Origin: an uncultured Ardenticatenia bacterium
GTDB lineage: Bacteria > Chloroflexota > Anaerolineae > Promineifilales > Promineifilaceae
Assembly (NCBI GenBank): GCA_937858165.1
Contig: CALLZA010000091.1
Span: 1 to 6,087 of the forward strand
Reading direction: 5' to 3'
DNA length: 6,087 nucleotides
Under the pieces are notes generated by a model that worked only from the letters and a program-made list of their open reading frames with translations, made no database searches and was not told the DNA's origin. Below, piece by piece: positions 1 to 5,878 of the stretch. Each line of letters starts with the position of its first letter. The first letter of the stretch is position 1. The position numbers and the translations under genes were made by a program.

Positions 1-71
1 GAGAGTGGTAGTATAAAGGAGGGATACGGGAATAAGAGGTTATGGAATGTGTGTGGTGTTTTTTTTTTTTG
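1..71. other. Artefactual tail: low-quality noise and poly-T before the adapter
   Basis: This stretch is non-biological. Positions 59-70 are an uninterrupted run of T that directly abuts the Illumina P7 oligonucleotide. Bases 1-58 are a low-complexity G/T/A-rich string with almost no C. A read that runs through a short insert, past the adapter and off the end of the library molecule gives a homopolymer and then random calls. This is that pattern in reverse complement. Nothing here should be annotated as genome. Confidence 0.93.
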
Positions 72-137
72 CAAGCAGAAGACGGCATTCGAGATCTAGT
101 ACGGTCTCGTGGGCTCGGAGATGTGTATAAGAGACAG
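72..137 (+). other. Illumina Nextera P7 adapter with i7 index and Tn5 mosaic end
   Basis: The parts occur in the order of a Nextera library end. The P7 flow-cell oligo is at 72-95, with one mismatch to the standard sequence (T instead of A at 89). The 8-base index CTAGTACG at 96-103 matches the adapter form of Nextera i7 index N702 as I remember it. The read-2 primer segment GTCTCGTGGGCTCGG is at 104-118, and the 19-base mosaic end is at 119-137. The true insert begins at 138. It is untrimmed sequencing adapter, not a transposon of the organism. Confidence 0.98.
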
Positions 138-205
138 GCGAGCAGTTGACCGGCAAACAGCGCGCCCTGGCCGCCGAAGCCGGAGATGATGATCGAACTT
201 TCCAT
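138..205 (-). CDS. 2-oxoacid:ferredoxin oxidoreductase, gamma subunit (N-terminal 22 residues only)
   Basis: Only the first 22 codons lie inside the genuine insert; the gene is then cut by the Nextera adapter. The visible protein starts [20 protein letters not shown], which carries the GFGGQG signature (residues 9-14) that opens the gamma subunit/domain of pyruvate, 2-oxoglutarate and 2-oxoisovalerate ferredoxin oxidoreductases. This subunit, normally about 180-190 residues, helps hold CoA and completes the cytoplasmic enzyme with the delta, alpha and beta subunits encoded upstream. The start is ATG at 205-203, with AGGAAA at 219-214 as ribosome site, 8 bases away. It follows the aminotransferase gene by 86 bases, in the same direction. 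Truncation is technical. The identification rests on a short but distinctive motif plus operon context. Confidence 0.85.
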
Positions 206-224
206 AGTTAAAGTTTCCTGTGGT

Positions 225-289
225 TCGTAGTAGAGTGATTTGTCGCCGTCTTTCTAGGCTGAAGAGCGCGCTAAAGCGCTTCACTACGA
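225..289. repeat. Intergenic inverted repeat enclosing a small hairpin, aminotransferase-gamma gap
   Basis: The 86-base gap (206-291) contains a perfect 7-base inverted repeat, TCGTAGT at 225-231 and ACTACGA at 283-289. Nested in it is a 5-base-pair stem, AGCGC at 265-269 with GCGCT at 276-280. On the transcribed (minus) strand no T-run follows, so it does not look like an intrinsic terminator. It could be an mRNA processing or stability element between the aminotransferase and gamma cistrons, or chance. Its function is unknown. Confidence 0.4.
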
Positions 290-291
290 GC

Positions 292-1614
292 TTAGGCCGG
301 CACCAACTCCATCTTTTCCTCATGGCTCTCGATGGCCCGGGCGAAGACCTCACCCAGCCGCCGGATACCCGTTTCGATGCGCTGCGGATCGCACAGGGAG
401 AAGTTGAGCCGCAGCGTGTTGTGGCCGTCGCCGTCGGGGTGGAAGGCGACGCCGGGCACGTAGGCCACCTTGTGGGCCAGCGCGTCCTTGAGCAACTCGG
501 CCGCGTCCAGCCCCTCCGGCAGCGTCACCCACAGGAACAATCCGCCGTGCGGCGTTGTCCAGCGGACGGACTCCGGAAAGTACGCTTCCATCGCCGACAG
601 CATGGCGTCGCGCCGCTCGCGGTAGACGGAGCGGATGAGCCGGACGTGCGTATCGAGGAAGTTGCCGTCGCCGCCGGTCAGGATTTCGTGGGCGATCATC
701 TGGTTCAGCGTGGCCGTGTGCAGGTCCATGCCCTGCTTGGCGATGACGCAGCGCTGGACGACCTCCACCGGGGCGACAAGCCAGGCCAGCCGCAAACCAG
801 GGGCCAGCGTCTTGGAGAAGGTGCTGAGGTAGATGACGTTGCCGCGCATGTAGGCCCGGCCGTTGCCCGGGGTGTGCTCGAGGGCGTAGTAGGCGTCGCC
901 ATTGGGCGCGCGCAGGCTGTGGCTCTTCATACGCTCGGCGTCGATGACGACCAGCGACGGCAGGTGATCGCCTTCGTAGCGCAACTCACCATAGGGGTCG
1001 TCCTCGATGATGGGCACGCCGTAGTGGTCGGCGATCTCGATCAGTTGCCGCCGCCGTTCCAGCGACAGGGTAACGCCGCCGGGGTTCTGGAAGTTGGGCA
1101 GGATGTACATGAACTTTGGCCCGGCGCAGAGGGCGTCTTCCAGCAGATCTACGCGCAGGCCGTCGTCGTCGACTGGTACGGTGACGAACTCGGCCTGATA
1201 GGCGCGCCACGCCTGCAGCGCGCCCATGTAGCTGGGGCGCTCGGTCAGGATCAGATCGCCGGGGTTAATCATGATCTTGCCAATCAGGTCCAGCGCCTGC
1301 TGCGATCCGCTGGTGATCAGCACGTTCTCCGGGGCGGACTCGATGCCGTAGCGGGCCATTTGGGCCACGATCCACTCGCGCAGGGGTCGATACCCTTCGG
1401 TGGCGCTGTATTGCAGTGCCTGGCCGCCGTGGCGCGAGAGAACGCGGTCGGCCGCGGCGCGAAACTCATTGACCGGGAACACTTCCGGCGCGGGCATGCC
1501 GCCGCCGAAGGAGATGATGTCCGGTTTCTCTGTCAATTTGAGCAACTCGCGAATGGTAGAGGCGCTCATCCATTGCATACGCTGAGCGCAGCGTTGGTTC
1601 CAGGGAGTGGTCAT
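292..1614 (-). CDS. PLP-dependent class I/II aminotransferase, LysN/2-aminoadipate aminotransferase-like
   Basis: This complete 440-residue protein is a cytoplasmic fold-type I aminotransferase that swaps an amino group between an amino acid and a 2-oxoacid. Visible PLP-site residues are N177 (in LPNFQNPGG), D205 and Y208 (EDDPY), the Schiff-base lysine K268 (STFSK) and the substrate-carboxylate arginine R402 (TLRLNFS). The opening SASTIRELLKLT places R22 where Thermus LysN has the substrate-sensing R23. Overall it resembles LysN from memory, without the N-terminal helix-turn-helix of MocR regulators. It has about 27 extra residues between L221 and V260. ATG at 1614 follows GAGGAG (1630-1625) by 10 bases. 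The gene lies 30 bases after the beta-subunit gene, so it probably supplies the 2-oxoacid that the oxidoreductase consumes. The amino-acid substrate (branched-chain, aromatic, aminoadipate or other) cannot be decided from sequence alone. Confidence 0.93.
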   Translation of the reverse strand: MTTPWNQRCAQRMQWMSASTIRELLKLTEKPDIISFGGGMPAPEVFPVNEFRAAADRVLSRHGGQALQYSATEGYRPLREWIVAQMARYGIESAPENVLITSGSQQALDLIGKIMINPGDLILTERPSYMGALQAWRAYQAEFVTVPVDDDGLRVDLLEDALCAGPKFMYILPNFQNPGGVTLSLERRRQLIEIADHYGVPIIEDDPYGELRYEGDHLPSLVVIDAERMKSHSLRAPNGDAYYALEHTPGNGRAYMRGNVIYLSTFSKTLAPGLRLAWLVAPVEVVQRCVIAKQGMDLHTATLNQMIAHEILTGGDGNFLDTHVRLIRSVYRERRDAMLSAMEAYFPESVRWTTPHGGLFLWVTLPEGLDAAELLKDALAHKVAYVPGVAFHPDGDGHNTLRLNFSLCDPQRIETGIRRLGEVFARAIESHEEKMELVPA

Positions 1615-1644
1615 TTCAGGCTTGCTCCTCGTGCTCCTGTTGTG

Positions 1645-2463
1645 TCACCTGCGACTTGGCGCTAGTTCCGGCGCGACCTTGTAATCCCCCAGTGGGTAGG
1701 TGGGGATCATGCTGTCGCGCACCCAGTTCAGCGAGTCGGCGGCGGTCATGCCCCAGTTGGTGGGGCACGTGGAAAGTAGCTCGACGACGCTGAAGCCCAG
1801 CCCCTTCAGTTGGGCTTCGAAGGCAGTGCGGACGGCCTTCTTGGCCTGAATGATGTGGCGGGCGTCGTGGAGGCTGCGGCGGACAGCGTAGGCCGTGCCG
1901 TCCATTTGGGCCAGTAGTTCCGCCATGCGGACGGGCGCGCCGCACATGCGCAGGTCGCGGCCGAACGGCGAAGAGGTCGTCACCTGGCCGGGCAAGGATG
2001 TGGGGGCCATCTGGCCGCCGGTCATGCCATAGACGGCGTTGTTGATGAAGATCGTGGTGATCTTCTCGCCGCGGGCGGCCACGTGCATGATCTCGCCCAT
2101 GCCGATGGAGGCCAGGTCGCCGTCCCCCTGATAGGTGAAGACGACCTTGTCCGGATGGACGCGCTTGACGCCGGTGGCCATGGCCGGGGCGCGGCCGTGG
2201 GCGGCCTCGCACGAATCGACCTCGAAGTAGTTGTAGGCGAAAACGGAGCAGCCGACCGAGGCGACGAGAATAGTGTCCTCGCGGATGCCCAACTCGTCGA
2301 TGACCTCGGCCACCAGACGGTGGGCGATGCCGTGGGTGCAGCCGGGGCAGTAGTGGGTATAGACGTCAGTCAGCGCCTGGGGCCGGGCGTAGACGACCTC
2401 TTCGCAGCGCAGGTTGGCCGGAGGCGTGGTGACGACCGGCTCATTAGCGGATAGAACGGCCAT
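1645..2463 (-). CDS. 2-oxoacid:ferredoxin oxidoreductase, beta subunit (thiamine pyrophosphate-binding)
   Basis: This complete 272-residue protein is the TPP-binding catalytic subunit. It decarboxylates a 2-oxoacid, and the electrons pass through a 4Fe-4S cluster while the acyl group goes to CoA. The TPP/magnesium motif runs from GDGD (113-116) to N141-N142. The four expected cluster cysteines are present: C39 and C42 (YCPGCTHG), C72 (SVGCS) and C233 (STCPTNWG). Length is at the lower end of the stand-alone beta-subunit range (about 270-300). ATG at 2463 follows a near-perfect ribosome site, AAAGGAGG at 2477-2470, 6 bases away. The first 20 bases overlap the end of the alpha gene, which suggests translational coupling. 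It would be called KorB or VorA-like depending on naming scheme; substrate is set mainly by context. The extra ~15 N-terminal residues before the conserved region look unstructured. Confidence 0.95.
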   Translation of the reverse strand: MAVLSANEPVVTTPPANLRCEEVVYARPQALTDVYTHYCPGCTHGIAHRLVAEVIDELGIREDTILVASVGCSVFAYNYFEVDSCEAAHGRAPAMATGVKRVHPDKVVFTYQGDGDLASIGMGEIMHVAARGEKITTIFINNAVYGMTGGQMAPTSLPGQVTTSSPFGRDLRMCGAPVRMAELLAQMDGTAYAVRRSLHDARHIIQAKKAVRTAFEAQLKGLGFSVVELLSTCPTNWGMTAADSLNWVRDSMIPTYPLGDYKVAPELAPSRR

Positions 2464-3556
2464 GACGTGCCTCCTTTAGAACACTTGGCGCAACGAGCGC
2501 ATACTGGCGGCGAATTTCAGCTTCGATCTCTTCCGGGAGAGGGATGATGCCGCCCATGCGGCCATAGAACGGCACGGGCGCGCGCCCGCCGACGGCCTCA
2601 CGCACGTCGTGGAGCATCTGCCCGGCGTTCATCTCCACCACCAGGAAGGCGCGCACCGAGGGGATGCGCCTGGCCAGTTGGCTCAGTTGCTTCTCCGGGA
2701 AGGGCCACAGGCTAATGGGCCGGAAGAGGCCGACCGGCAGCCCCGCGGCGCGCAGGTGCTTGACGGCCGTCTTGGCCACGCGCGCCGCCGTGCCAAAGGC
2801 GACGACGACGATCTCGGCATCGTCTACTTCGAAGGATTCATAGCGCACTTCGCCGGCCTGCTCGATCAGGCGCAGCTTGGCCTGCAACTGGATATTCATC
2901 TCTTCCAATTGCTCGGCGCCCATGAAGAGGGAGCTGATGACGTTGTGGGGACGGCCTTTGGCTCCGGTGACGGCCCATGCCGGACGCTTCTCCGGCAGGG
3001 GGCGCATCTCCGGCAACTCGGCCGGCTCCATCATCTGCCCGATGGCTCCGTCGGCGATGACGAAGGCCAGCGTGCGGTACTTTTCGGCCAGGTCGAAGGC
3101 CAGCACGGTCAGGTCGATGGCCTCCTGGACGGTAGACGGGGCCAGGACGATGGGGTGAAAGTCGCCGTGGCCGGCGCTCTTGGTCACCTGGTTATAGTCG
3201 GCCTGGCTAGGCTGGATATTGCCCAGGCCCGGCCCGCCGCGCATCACGTCGATGACCACAGCCGGCACGTTGGAGCCGGCCATGTAGCTGAACCCCTCCT
3301 GCATCAGGCTAATGCCCGGGCTGCTGGAAGAGGTCATGACCTTGGCCCCGGCGGCGGCCGCGCCATAGACCATGTTGACGGCGGCGACTTCGCTCTCCGC
3401 CTGTAAAAAGACGCGGTCCAGCTCAACCATGCGCCGCGCCATGTGCTCTAATAGTTCGGTCTGGGGGGTGATGGGATAGCCGAAGTACGCCTCGCAGCCG
3501 GCGCGAATGGCCGCCTCGGCCATGGCGATATTGCCCTTCAGAAGTTGCTTGGCCAT
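2444..3556 (-). CDS. vorB: 2-oxoacid:ferredoxin oxidoreductase, alpha subunit, VorB type (2-oxoisovalerate)
   Basis: This complete 370-residue protein is the pyrimidine-binding subunit that pairs with beta to form the TPP active site. It shows YPITPQTE (27-34), [19 protein letters not shown] (52-70, with E54 and E56), [14 protein letters not shown] (75-88) and a C-terminal transketolase-C-like domain from about 247. The segment [16 protein letters not shown] (106-121) replaces the GPSTGxPT form of many KorA/PorA proteins. From memory it is typical of proteins annotated VorB (3-methyl-2-oxobutanoate:ferredoxin oxidoreductase), hence a branched-chain preference is inferred. I chose ATG at 3556, which has AGGAGGTG 7 bases upstream and begins with the conserved KQLLKGN; an in-frame ATG at 3619 would add 21 arginine-rich residues inside the ferredoxin gene. 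It starts one base after the ferredoxin stop. 2-Oxoglutarate (korA) or another 2-oxoacid remains possible. Confidence 0.93.
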   Translation of the reverse strand: MAKQLLKGNIAMAEAAIRAGCEAYFGYPITPQTELLEHMARRMVELDRVFLQAESEVAAVNMVYGAAAAGAKVMTSSSSPGISLMQEGFSYMAGSNVPAVVIDVMRGGPGLGNIQPSQADYNQVTKSAGHGDFHPIVLAPSTVQEAIDLTVLAFDLAEKYRTLAFVIADGAIGQMMEPAELPEMRPLPEKRPAWAVTGAKGRPHNVISSLFMGAEQLEEMNIQLQAKLRLIEQAGEVRYESFEVDDAEIVVVAFGTAARVAKTAVKHLRAAGLPVGLFRPISLWPFPEKQLSQLARRIPSVRAFLVVEMNAGQMLHDVREAVGGRAPVPFYGRMGGIIPLPEEIEAEIRRQYALVAPSVLKEARHGRSIR

Positions 3557-3557
3557 G

Positions 3558-3866
3558 TTACCGCACCTCCTGGGCCAGCGCTGCCTGGGCCGGTGCGCGG
3601 CCGTTGGCCGGCCGTCCATTGTCGATGCCCTTGGCTACACCCTTCGGGACAACGTCGCGGTAGACGGTGATGCAGCCGTCGGGGCAAACGGTGGCGCACA
3701 GGGCGCAGCCGGTGCAGTCGTGGGCGGGGTCGAGCAGGATGACGGGCCGGTAGCCCTTGGCGTTCAGCTCCTCAGCCATCGCCAGTACATCCTGCGGGCA
3801 GGCCCCACGGCACAACTCGCACCCCTTACACCGTTCGATATCGATCACAACTCTTCCAGTTGCCAT
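3558..3866 (-). CDS. 2-oxoacid:ferredoxin oxidoreductase delta subunit (2[4Fe-4S] ferredoxin-like)
   Basis: This complete 102-residue protein has two CxxCxxCxxxCP cluster motifs: C13, C16, C19, C23 and C51, C54, C57, C61. It would carry two 4Fe-4S clusters and pass electrons from the beta-subunit cluster to soluble ferredoxin, as the delta subunit of four-subunit Por/Kor/Vor enzymes does. An extra cysteine, C65 (CPDGC), lies just after the second motif. After about residue 72 there is a 30-residue tail rich in Ala, Pro, Gly and Arg, longer than in most small ferredoxins I recall. ATG at 3866 follows CGGAGGTT (3880-3873). It is the first gene of the leftward operon and ends one base before vorB, so the subunits are probably made in step. 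A free-standing ferredoxin is less likely given this position. Confidence 0.93.
   Translation of the reverse strand: MATGRVVIDIERCKGCELCRGACPQDVLAMAEELNAKGYRPVILLDPAHDCTGCALCATVCPDGCITVYRDVVPKGVAKGIDNGRPANGRAPAQAALAQEVR
3564..3571 (-). promoter_or_regulatory. Ribosome-binding site that fixes the vorB start
   Basis: AGGAGGTG on the minus strand lies 7 bases before the ATG at 3556-3554, inside the last codons of the ferredoxin gene. It supports the downstream start and a 370-residue alpha subunit rather than the longer in-frame ORF beginning at 3619. Confidence 0.85.
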
Positions 3867-3924
3867 CTAGAGAACCTCCGGTGGGAATGGGAAATAGTCC
3901 CGGCGTTTCGCAGTTTGTCTGAGG

Positions 3925-3943
3925 GGACTGGGGGAAGCAGTCC
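3925..3943 (-). promoter_or_regulatory. Hairpin in the leader of the oxidoreductase operon
   Basis: GGACTG (3925-3930) and CAGTCC (3938-3943) form a perfect 6-bp stem with a 7-base loop, about 60 bases before the ferredoxin start codon. If the operon promoter lies upstream (higher coordinates), this hairpin would be in the 5' untranslated RNA. No poly-U follows on the minus strand, so an attenuator is not obvious. The role is unknown and the hairpin could be chance in GC-rich DNA. Confidence 0.35.
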
Positions 3944-4052
3944 GCCCCGCCTTGTTCGATTCCTGAGCTTGCAACGTTTTGTCAAGGAGCGGGAACGCCA
4001 GGCCAGAGTTATAGTCCACATTTAGTATGGCATAGAAGGGCGGACAACTGTA

Positions 4053-4088
4053 GTGACGAATAGCAGGGGAAAGGGTGAAGATCGTCAC
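4053..4088. promoter_or_regulatory. 7-base inverted repeat, possible operator
   Basis: GTGACGA (4053-4059) and TCGTCAC (4082-4088) are a perfect inverted repeat separated by 22 bases, their centres 29 bases apart. It lies between the divergent genes, roughly where a regulator controlling one or both promoters could bind. No known consensus was matched and the arms are short, so this is only a candidate. Confidence 0.3.
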
Positions 4089-4107
4089 CTGTTTGCCGGG
4101 GCGGCTG

Positions 4108-4116
4108 TGCTATGCT
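4108..4116 (+). promoter_or_regulatory. Candidate extended -10 promoter element for ald
   Basis: TGCTATGCT fits the extended -10 form TGn-TATnnT. There is no acceptable -35 hexamer 16-18 bases upstream. If used, transcription would begin near 4123 and leave a leader of about 165 bases before ald. Weak evidence only. Confidence 0.22.
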
Positions 4117-4288
4117 TACCGTACTGGTCACCGCGAGCGTCGCCCCGACACTTGTCCGTCGTGGCGTCGGCTCACATTCATGACCTTTGTCAGCCCGGAA
4201 GATTACATTAGACACTCCCCAGGACGCGCGCGGCGACTACACTGAGTGGTAGCTGGGCCGCCCGGCCCGTCGATTAGGAGAGAACATC

Positions 4289-5455
4289 ATGGAATTCGGC
4301 ATACCCAAAGAGGTACGCGATCTGGAGTCGCGCGTCGGCCTGACCCCGGCTGGGGTTTCGTCGCTGGTGCGCCGCGGCCACACCGTCTATGTTGAAAAAG
4401 GGGCCGGTGTCGCCGCCGGCTTCAGCGACGAGACCTATCGCCACAGCGGGGCAAATGTTGTCTATTCGGCGGCCGAGGTTTACGGCCGCTCCGATACCGT
4501 CGTCAAGGTCACGCGGCCCACGGCAGCCGAGCACACCCTCTTTCGTCCCGGACAGACGATCCTCGGCTTCCTGCACATGGCCGTTGCCTCGTCGGACTTC
4601 CTCGACGCGCTGCGCGAGCGCGAGATCACAGCCATTGCCAACGAGATGATCGTTGAACCGAACGGCGAGCGGCCGATTCTGGTGCCGATGAGCGAGGTCG
4701 CCGGGCGGCTGGCCCCGGTCGTCGCCGGGCGCTTGCTCATGACGCCCGGCGGCCGCGGCACGCTGCTCAGCGGCATTCCCGGCGTGCCGCGCGGCGTCGC
4801 GGCCATCATCGGCGGCGGTGTGTTGGGCACCAATGCCGCTCGTGCCTTCCTGAATATGGGCGCGCAAGTTGTGGTGCTCGATAGTGAAGTCGGGCGCTTG
4901 CAGCACATGGACGAGGTGTTCAACGGCCGCGTCACGACCATGCTCTCGTCCAACTACAACCTGAAGCGTGTGACGGAGTTCGCCGACGTCGTCGTTGGCG
5001 CGGTGCTGACCCCGGGCCGGCGCGCGCCTGTCCTCATTAGTCAGGATATGATCCAGCGCATGCGCCCCGGCGCGGTCTTTCTCGACTTCTCCATCGACCA
5101 GGGTGGCTGTTCGGAGACGAGCCGGCCGACGACGCTGCGCGATCAGACCTACGTCGTCGATGGCGTCATCCACTATTGCGTGCCCAACGTGACCGCCGCC
5201 GTGGCGCGCACGACGAGCTACGGTCTGACCAACTCGCTGCTGCCGTATCTGATCGGCCTGGGCGAGTACGGCATTCTTGGGATGCTCGATCAGCGGCCGT
5301 CGCTGGCGACGGGTATCAATCTCTATCAGGGCAAGCTGGCCCATCGCGAGCTGGCCCAGGCGCTGGGGCGAGAGGTTGAGATCGCCCTGCCATACGTCAA
5401 TAGCCCCGCCGCGGTCGGCGCCGCCGGCAACGGTTCAAAGGGAGGTGGAAGGTGA
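4289..5455 (+). CDS. ald: Alanine dehydrogenase
   Basis: This complete 388-residue enzyme catalyses L-alanine + NAD+ + H2O to pyruvate + ammonium + NADH, reversibly, in the cytoplasm. The key residues sit at nearly the numbering known for bacterial Ald: R15 (ESRVGLTP), K73 (VVKVTRP), H96 (GFLHMA) and D270 (SIDQGGC). The Rossmann motif GGGVLGTNAA is at 175-184, with an acidic ribose-binding residue D198 after the second strand, which favours NAD. MSEVAGRLAP (134-143) and the QGGCSETSRPTT block are also family hallmarks. Length is normal (about 370); the last ~15 residues form a Gly/Ala/Ser-rich tail containing the ribosome site of the next gene. ATG at 4289 follows AGGAG (4276-4280) by 8 bases. 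The pairing with a CoA-transferase gene and a divergent 2-oxoacid oxidoreductase operon suggests a role in amino-acid fermentation, as ammonium release or alanine sink. Confidence 0.95.
   Translation: MEFGIPKEVRDLESRVGLTPAGVSSLVRRGHTVYVEKGAGVAAGFSDETYRHSGANVVYSAAEVYGRSDTVVKVTRPTAAEHTLFRPGQTILGFLHMAVASSDFLDALREREITAIANEMIVEPNGERPILVPMSEVAGRLAPVVAGRLLMTPGGRGTLLSGIPGVPRGVAAIIGGGVLGTNAARAFLNMGAQVVVLDSEVGRLQHMDEVFNGRVTTMLSSNYNLKRVTEFADVVVGAVLTPGRRAPVLISQDMIQRMRPGAVFLDFSIDQGGCSETSRPTTLRDQTYVVDGVIHYCVPNVTAAVARTTSYGLTNSLLPYLIGLGEYGILGMLDQRPSLATGINLYQGKLAHRELAQALGREVEIALPYVNSPAAVGAAGNGSKGGGR
5441..5445 (+). promoter_or_regulatory. Ribosome-binding site for the GTG-started CoA-transferase gene
   Basis: GGAGG, within a longer AAAGGGAGGTGG stretch, lies 6 bases before the GTG at 5452-5454 and inside the last codons of ald. 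It supports the GTG start and, with the 4-base GTGA overlap, translational coupling of the two genes. Confidence 0.85.
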
Positions 5456-5878
5456 ATTGGGAGACGATCTATCGTCGCAAGGTGACGGACGCGGCTACCG
5501 CGCTGTCATGCATCGAATCGGGGAACCGGCTCTACGTCGGCGGCGGCGCCGGTGGCCCGGCGCGTCTCATCGACGAACTATGCGCCCGCGCGCCTGAGTT
5601 GCGAGATGTGGAACTTATTCACATCCTGACCTTCATCGACGCGCCCTACATCGATCCGAAGTATGAAGGCTCGTTCCGCGACAACTCGCTGTTCATCGGC
5701 CACAACGTCCGCAAGGCGGTGCAAGAGGGGCGAGCGGACTTTACGCCCATCTTCCTGTCGGAGATTCCCGGGCTGTTCCAGCGCAAGATCCTGCCCATTG
5801 ATGTGGCGCTCGTCTCGCTGTCGCCGCCGGACGAACACGGGTTTTGTAGCTATGGCGTCGAGGTGGGCACGACCAAGC
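5452..5878 (+). CDS. Acetyl-CoA hydrolase/transferase family protein (4-hydroxybutyrate CoA-transferase-like), 5' third
   Basis: This is the first 142 residues of a class I CoA-transferase of about 430 residues; the right-hand adapter cuts it. The protein opens NWETIYRRKVTDAATAL. It carries the family's early glycine-rich segment (GNRLYVGGGAGGPA, 24-37), FRDNSLFIGHNVRKAVQEGRAD (75-96), LSEIPGLF (102-109) and SPPDEHGFCSYGV (124-136), the last highly characteristic of Cat1/AbfT-like enzymes. These move CoA between acyl-CoAs and free acids such as acetate through a glutamyl-CoA intermediate; the catalytic glutamate would lie in the missing C-terminal half. The start is GTG, overlapping the ald stop by 4 bases (GTGA). 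In context it probably recovers CoA from the acyl-CoA made by the divergent oxidoreductase. Acetyl-CoA hydrolase, succinyl-CoA:acetate or butyryl-CoA:acetate specificity cannot be separated here. Codons beyond 5878 are adapter. Confidence 0.93.

Larger units (their letters stand above)
3867..4288. other. Divergent intergenic region between the oxidoreductase operon and ald
   Basis: These 422 bases separate the divergently transcribed ferredoxin and ald starts, and must hold both promoters. I see no convincing gene: the short ORFs here lack ribosome sites and recognisable motifs. Base composition is visibly less GC-rich around 3950-4090. Structure I can point to: a 6-bp hairpin (3925-3943), a 7-base inverted repeat (4053-4088), an extended -10 candidate (4108-4116), TGAC-CTTT-GTCA (4181-4192) and a GC-rich GGGCC/GGCCC stem (4255-4268) just before the ald ribosome site. 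A perfect TTGACA reads on the minus strand at 3985-3980, but no fair -10 box lies at 16-18 bases. TATAAC at 4013-4008 (minus) is an alternative -10 without a matching -35. No riboswitch or tRNA was recognised. Confidence 0.7.

Noticed and set aside
119..137. Tn5 19-base mosaic ends at both ends of the insert, suggesting a composite transposon
   Set aside because: The mosaic ends are joined to P7/P5 primers and index sequences, so they come from tagmentation library preparation. No transposase gene is present.
96..353. Short minus-strand ORF ending in [12 protein letters not shown]
   Set aside because: The C-terminal peptide is translated Nextera adapter, a known contaminant string, and the rest is the wrong frame of the gamma/aminotransferase region.
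220..1665. Long plus-strand ORF (481 codons) opposite the aminotransferase gene
   Set aside because: It is the antisense shadow of the aminotransferase in GC-rich DNA. It has no ribosome site or recognisable domain, while the minus strand shows every PLP-site residue.
2609..3406. Plus-strand ORF of 265 codons opposite vorB
   Set aside because: Antisense shadow with low-complexity His/Gly/Asp composition; the minus strand has the clear YPITP and SSSPG motifs.
3557..3619. Upstream ATG at 3619 as the start of the alpha subunit
   Set aside because: It would add 21 arginine-rich residues inside the ferredoxin gene without a ribosome site. The ATG at 3556 has a strong one and matches the family's N-terminus.
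3950..3975. tRNA-like GTTCGATTCC string (T-loop resemblance)
   Set aside because: The flanking bases do not form the 5-bp T stem, and no acceptor, D or anticodon arms are found upstream.
3957..3985. Sigma-70 promoter from minus-strand TTGACA at 3985-3980
   Set aside because: The -35 box is perfect, but hexamers at 16-18 bases downstream match the -10 consensus at only one or two positions.
3867..4215. Small ORFs in the divergent region (3867-4088, 4009-4215)
   Set aside because: No ribosome sites and no family motifs. They read through the likely promoter region and have no support as genes.
4274..5344. Minus-strand ORF of 356 codons opposite ald
   Set aside because: His/Arg/Ala-rich shadow translation with no motif. 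The plus strand encodes an intact alanine dehydrogenase with all catalytic residues.
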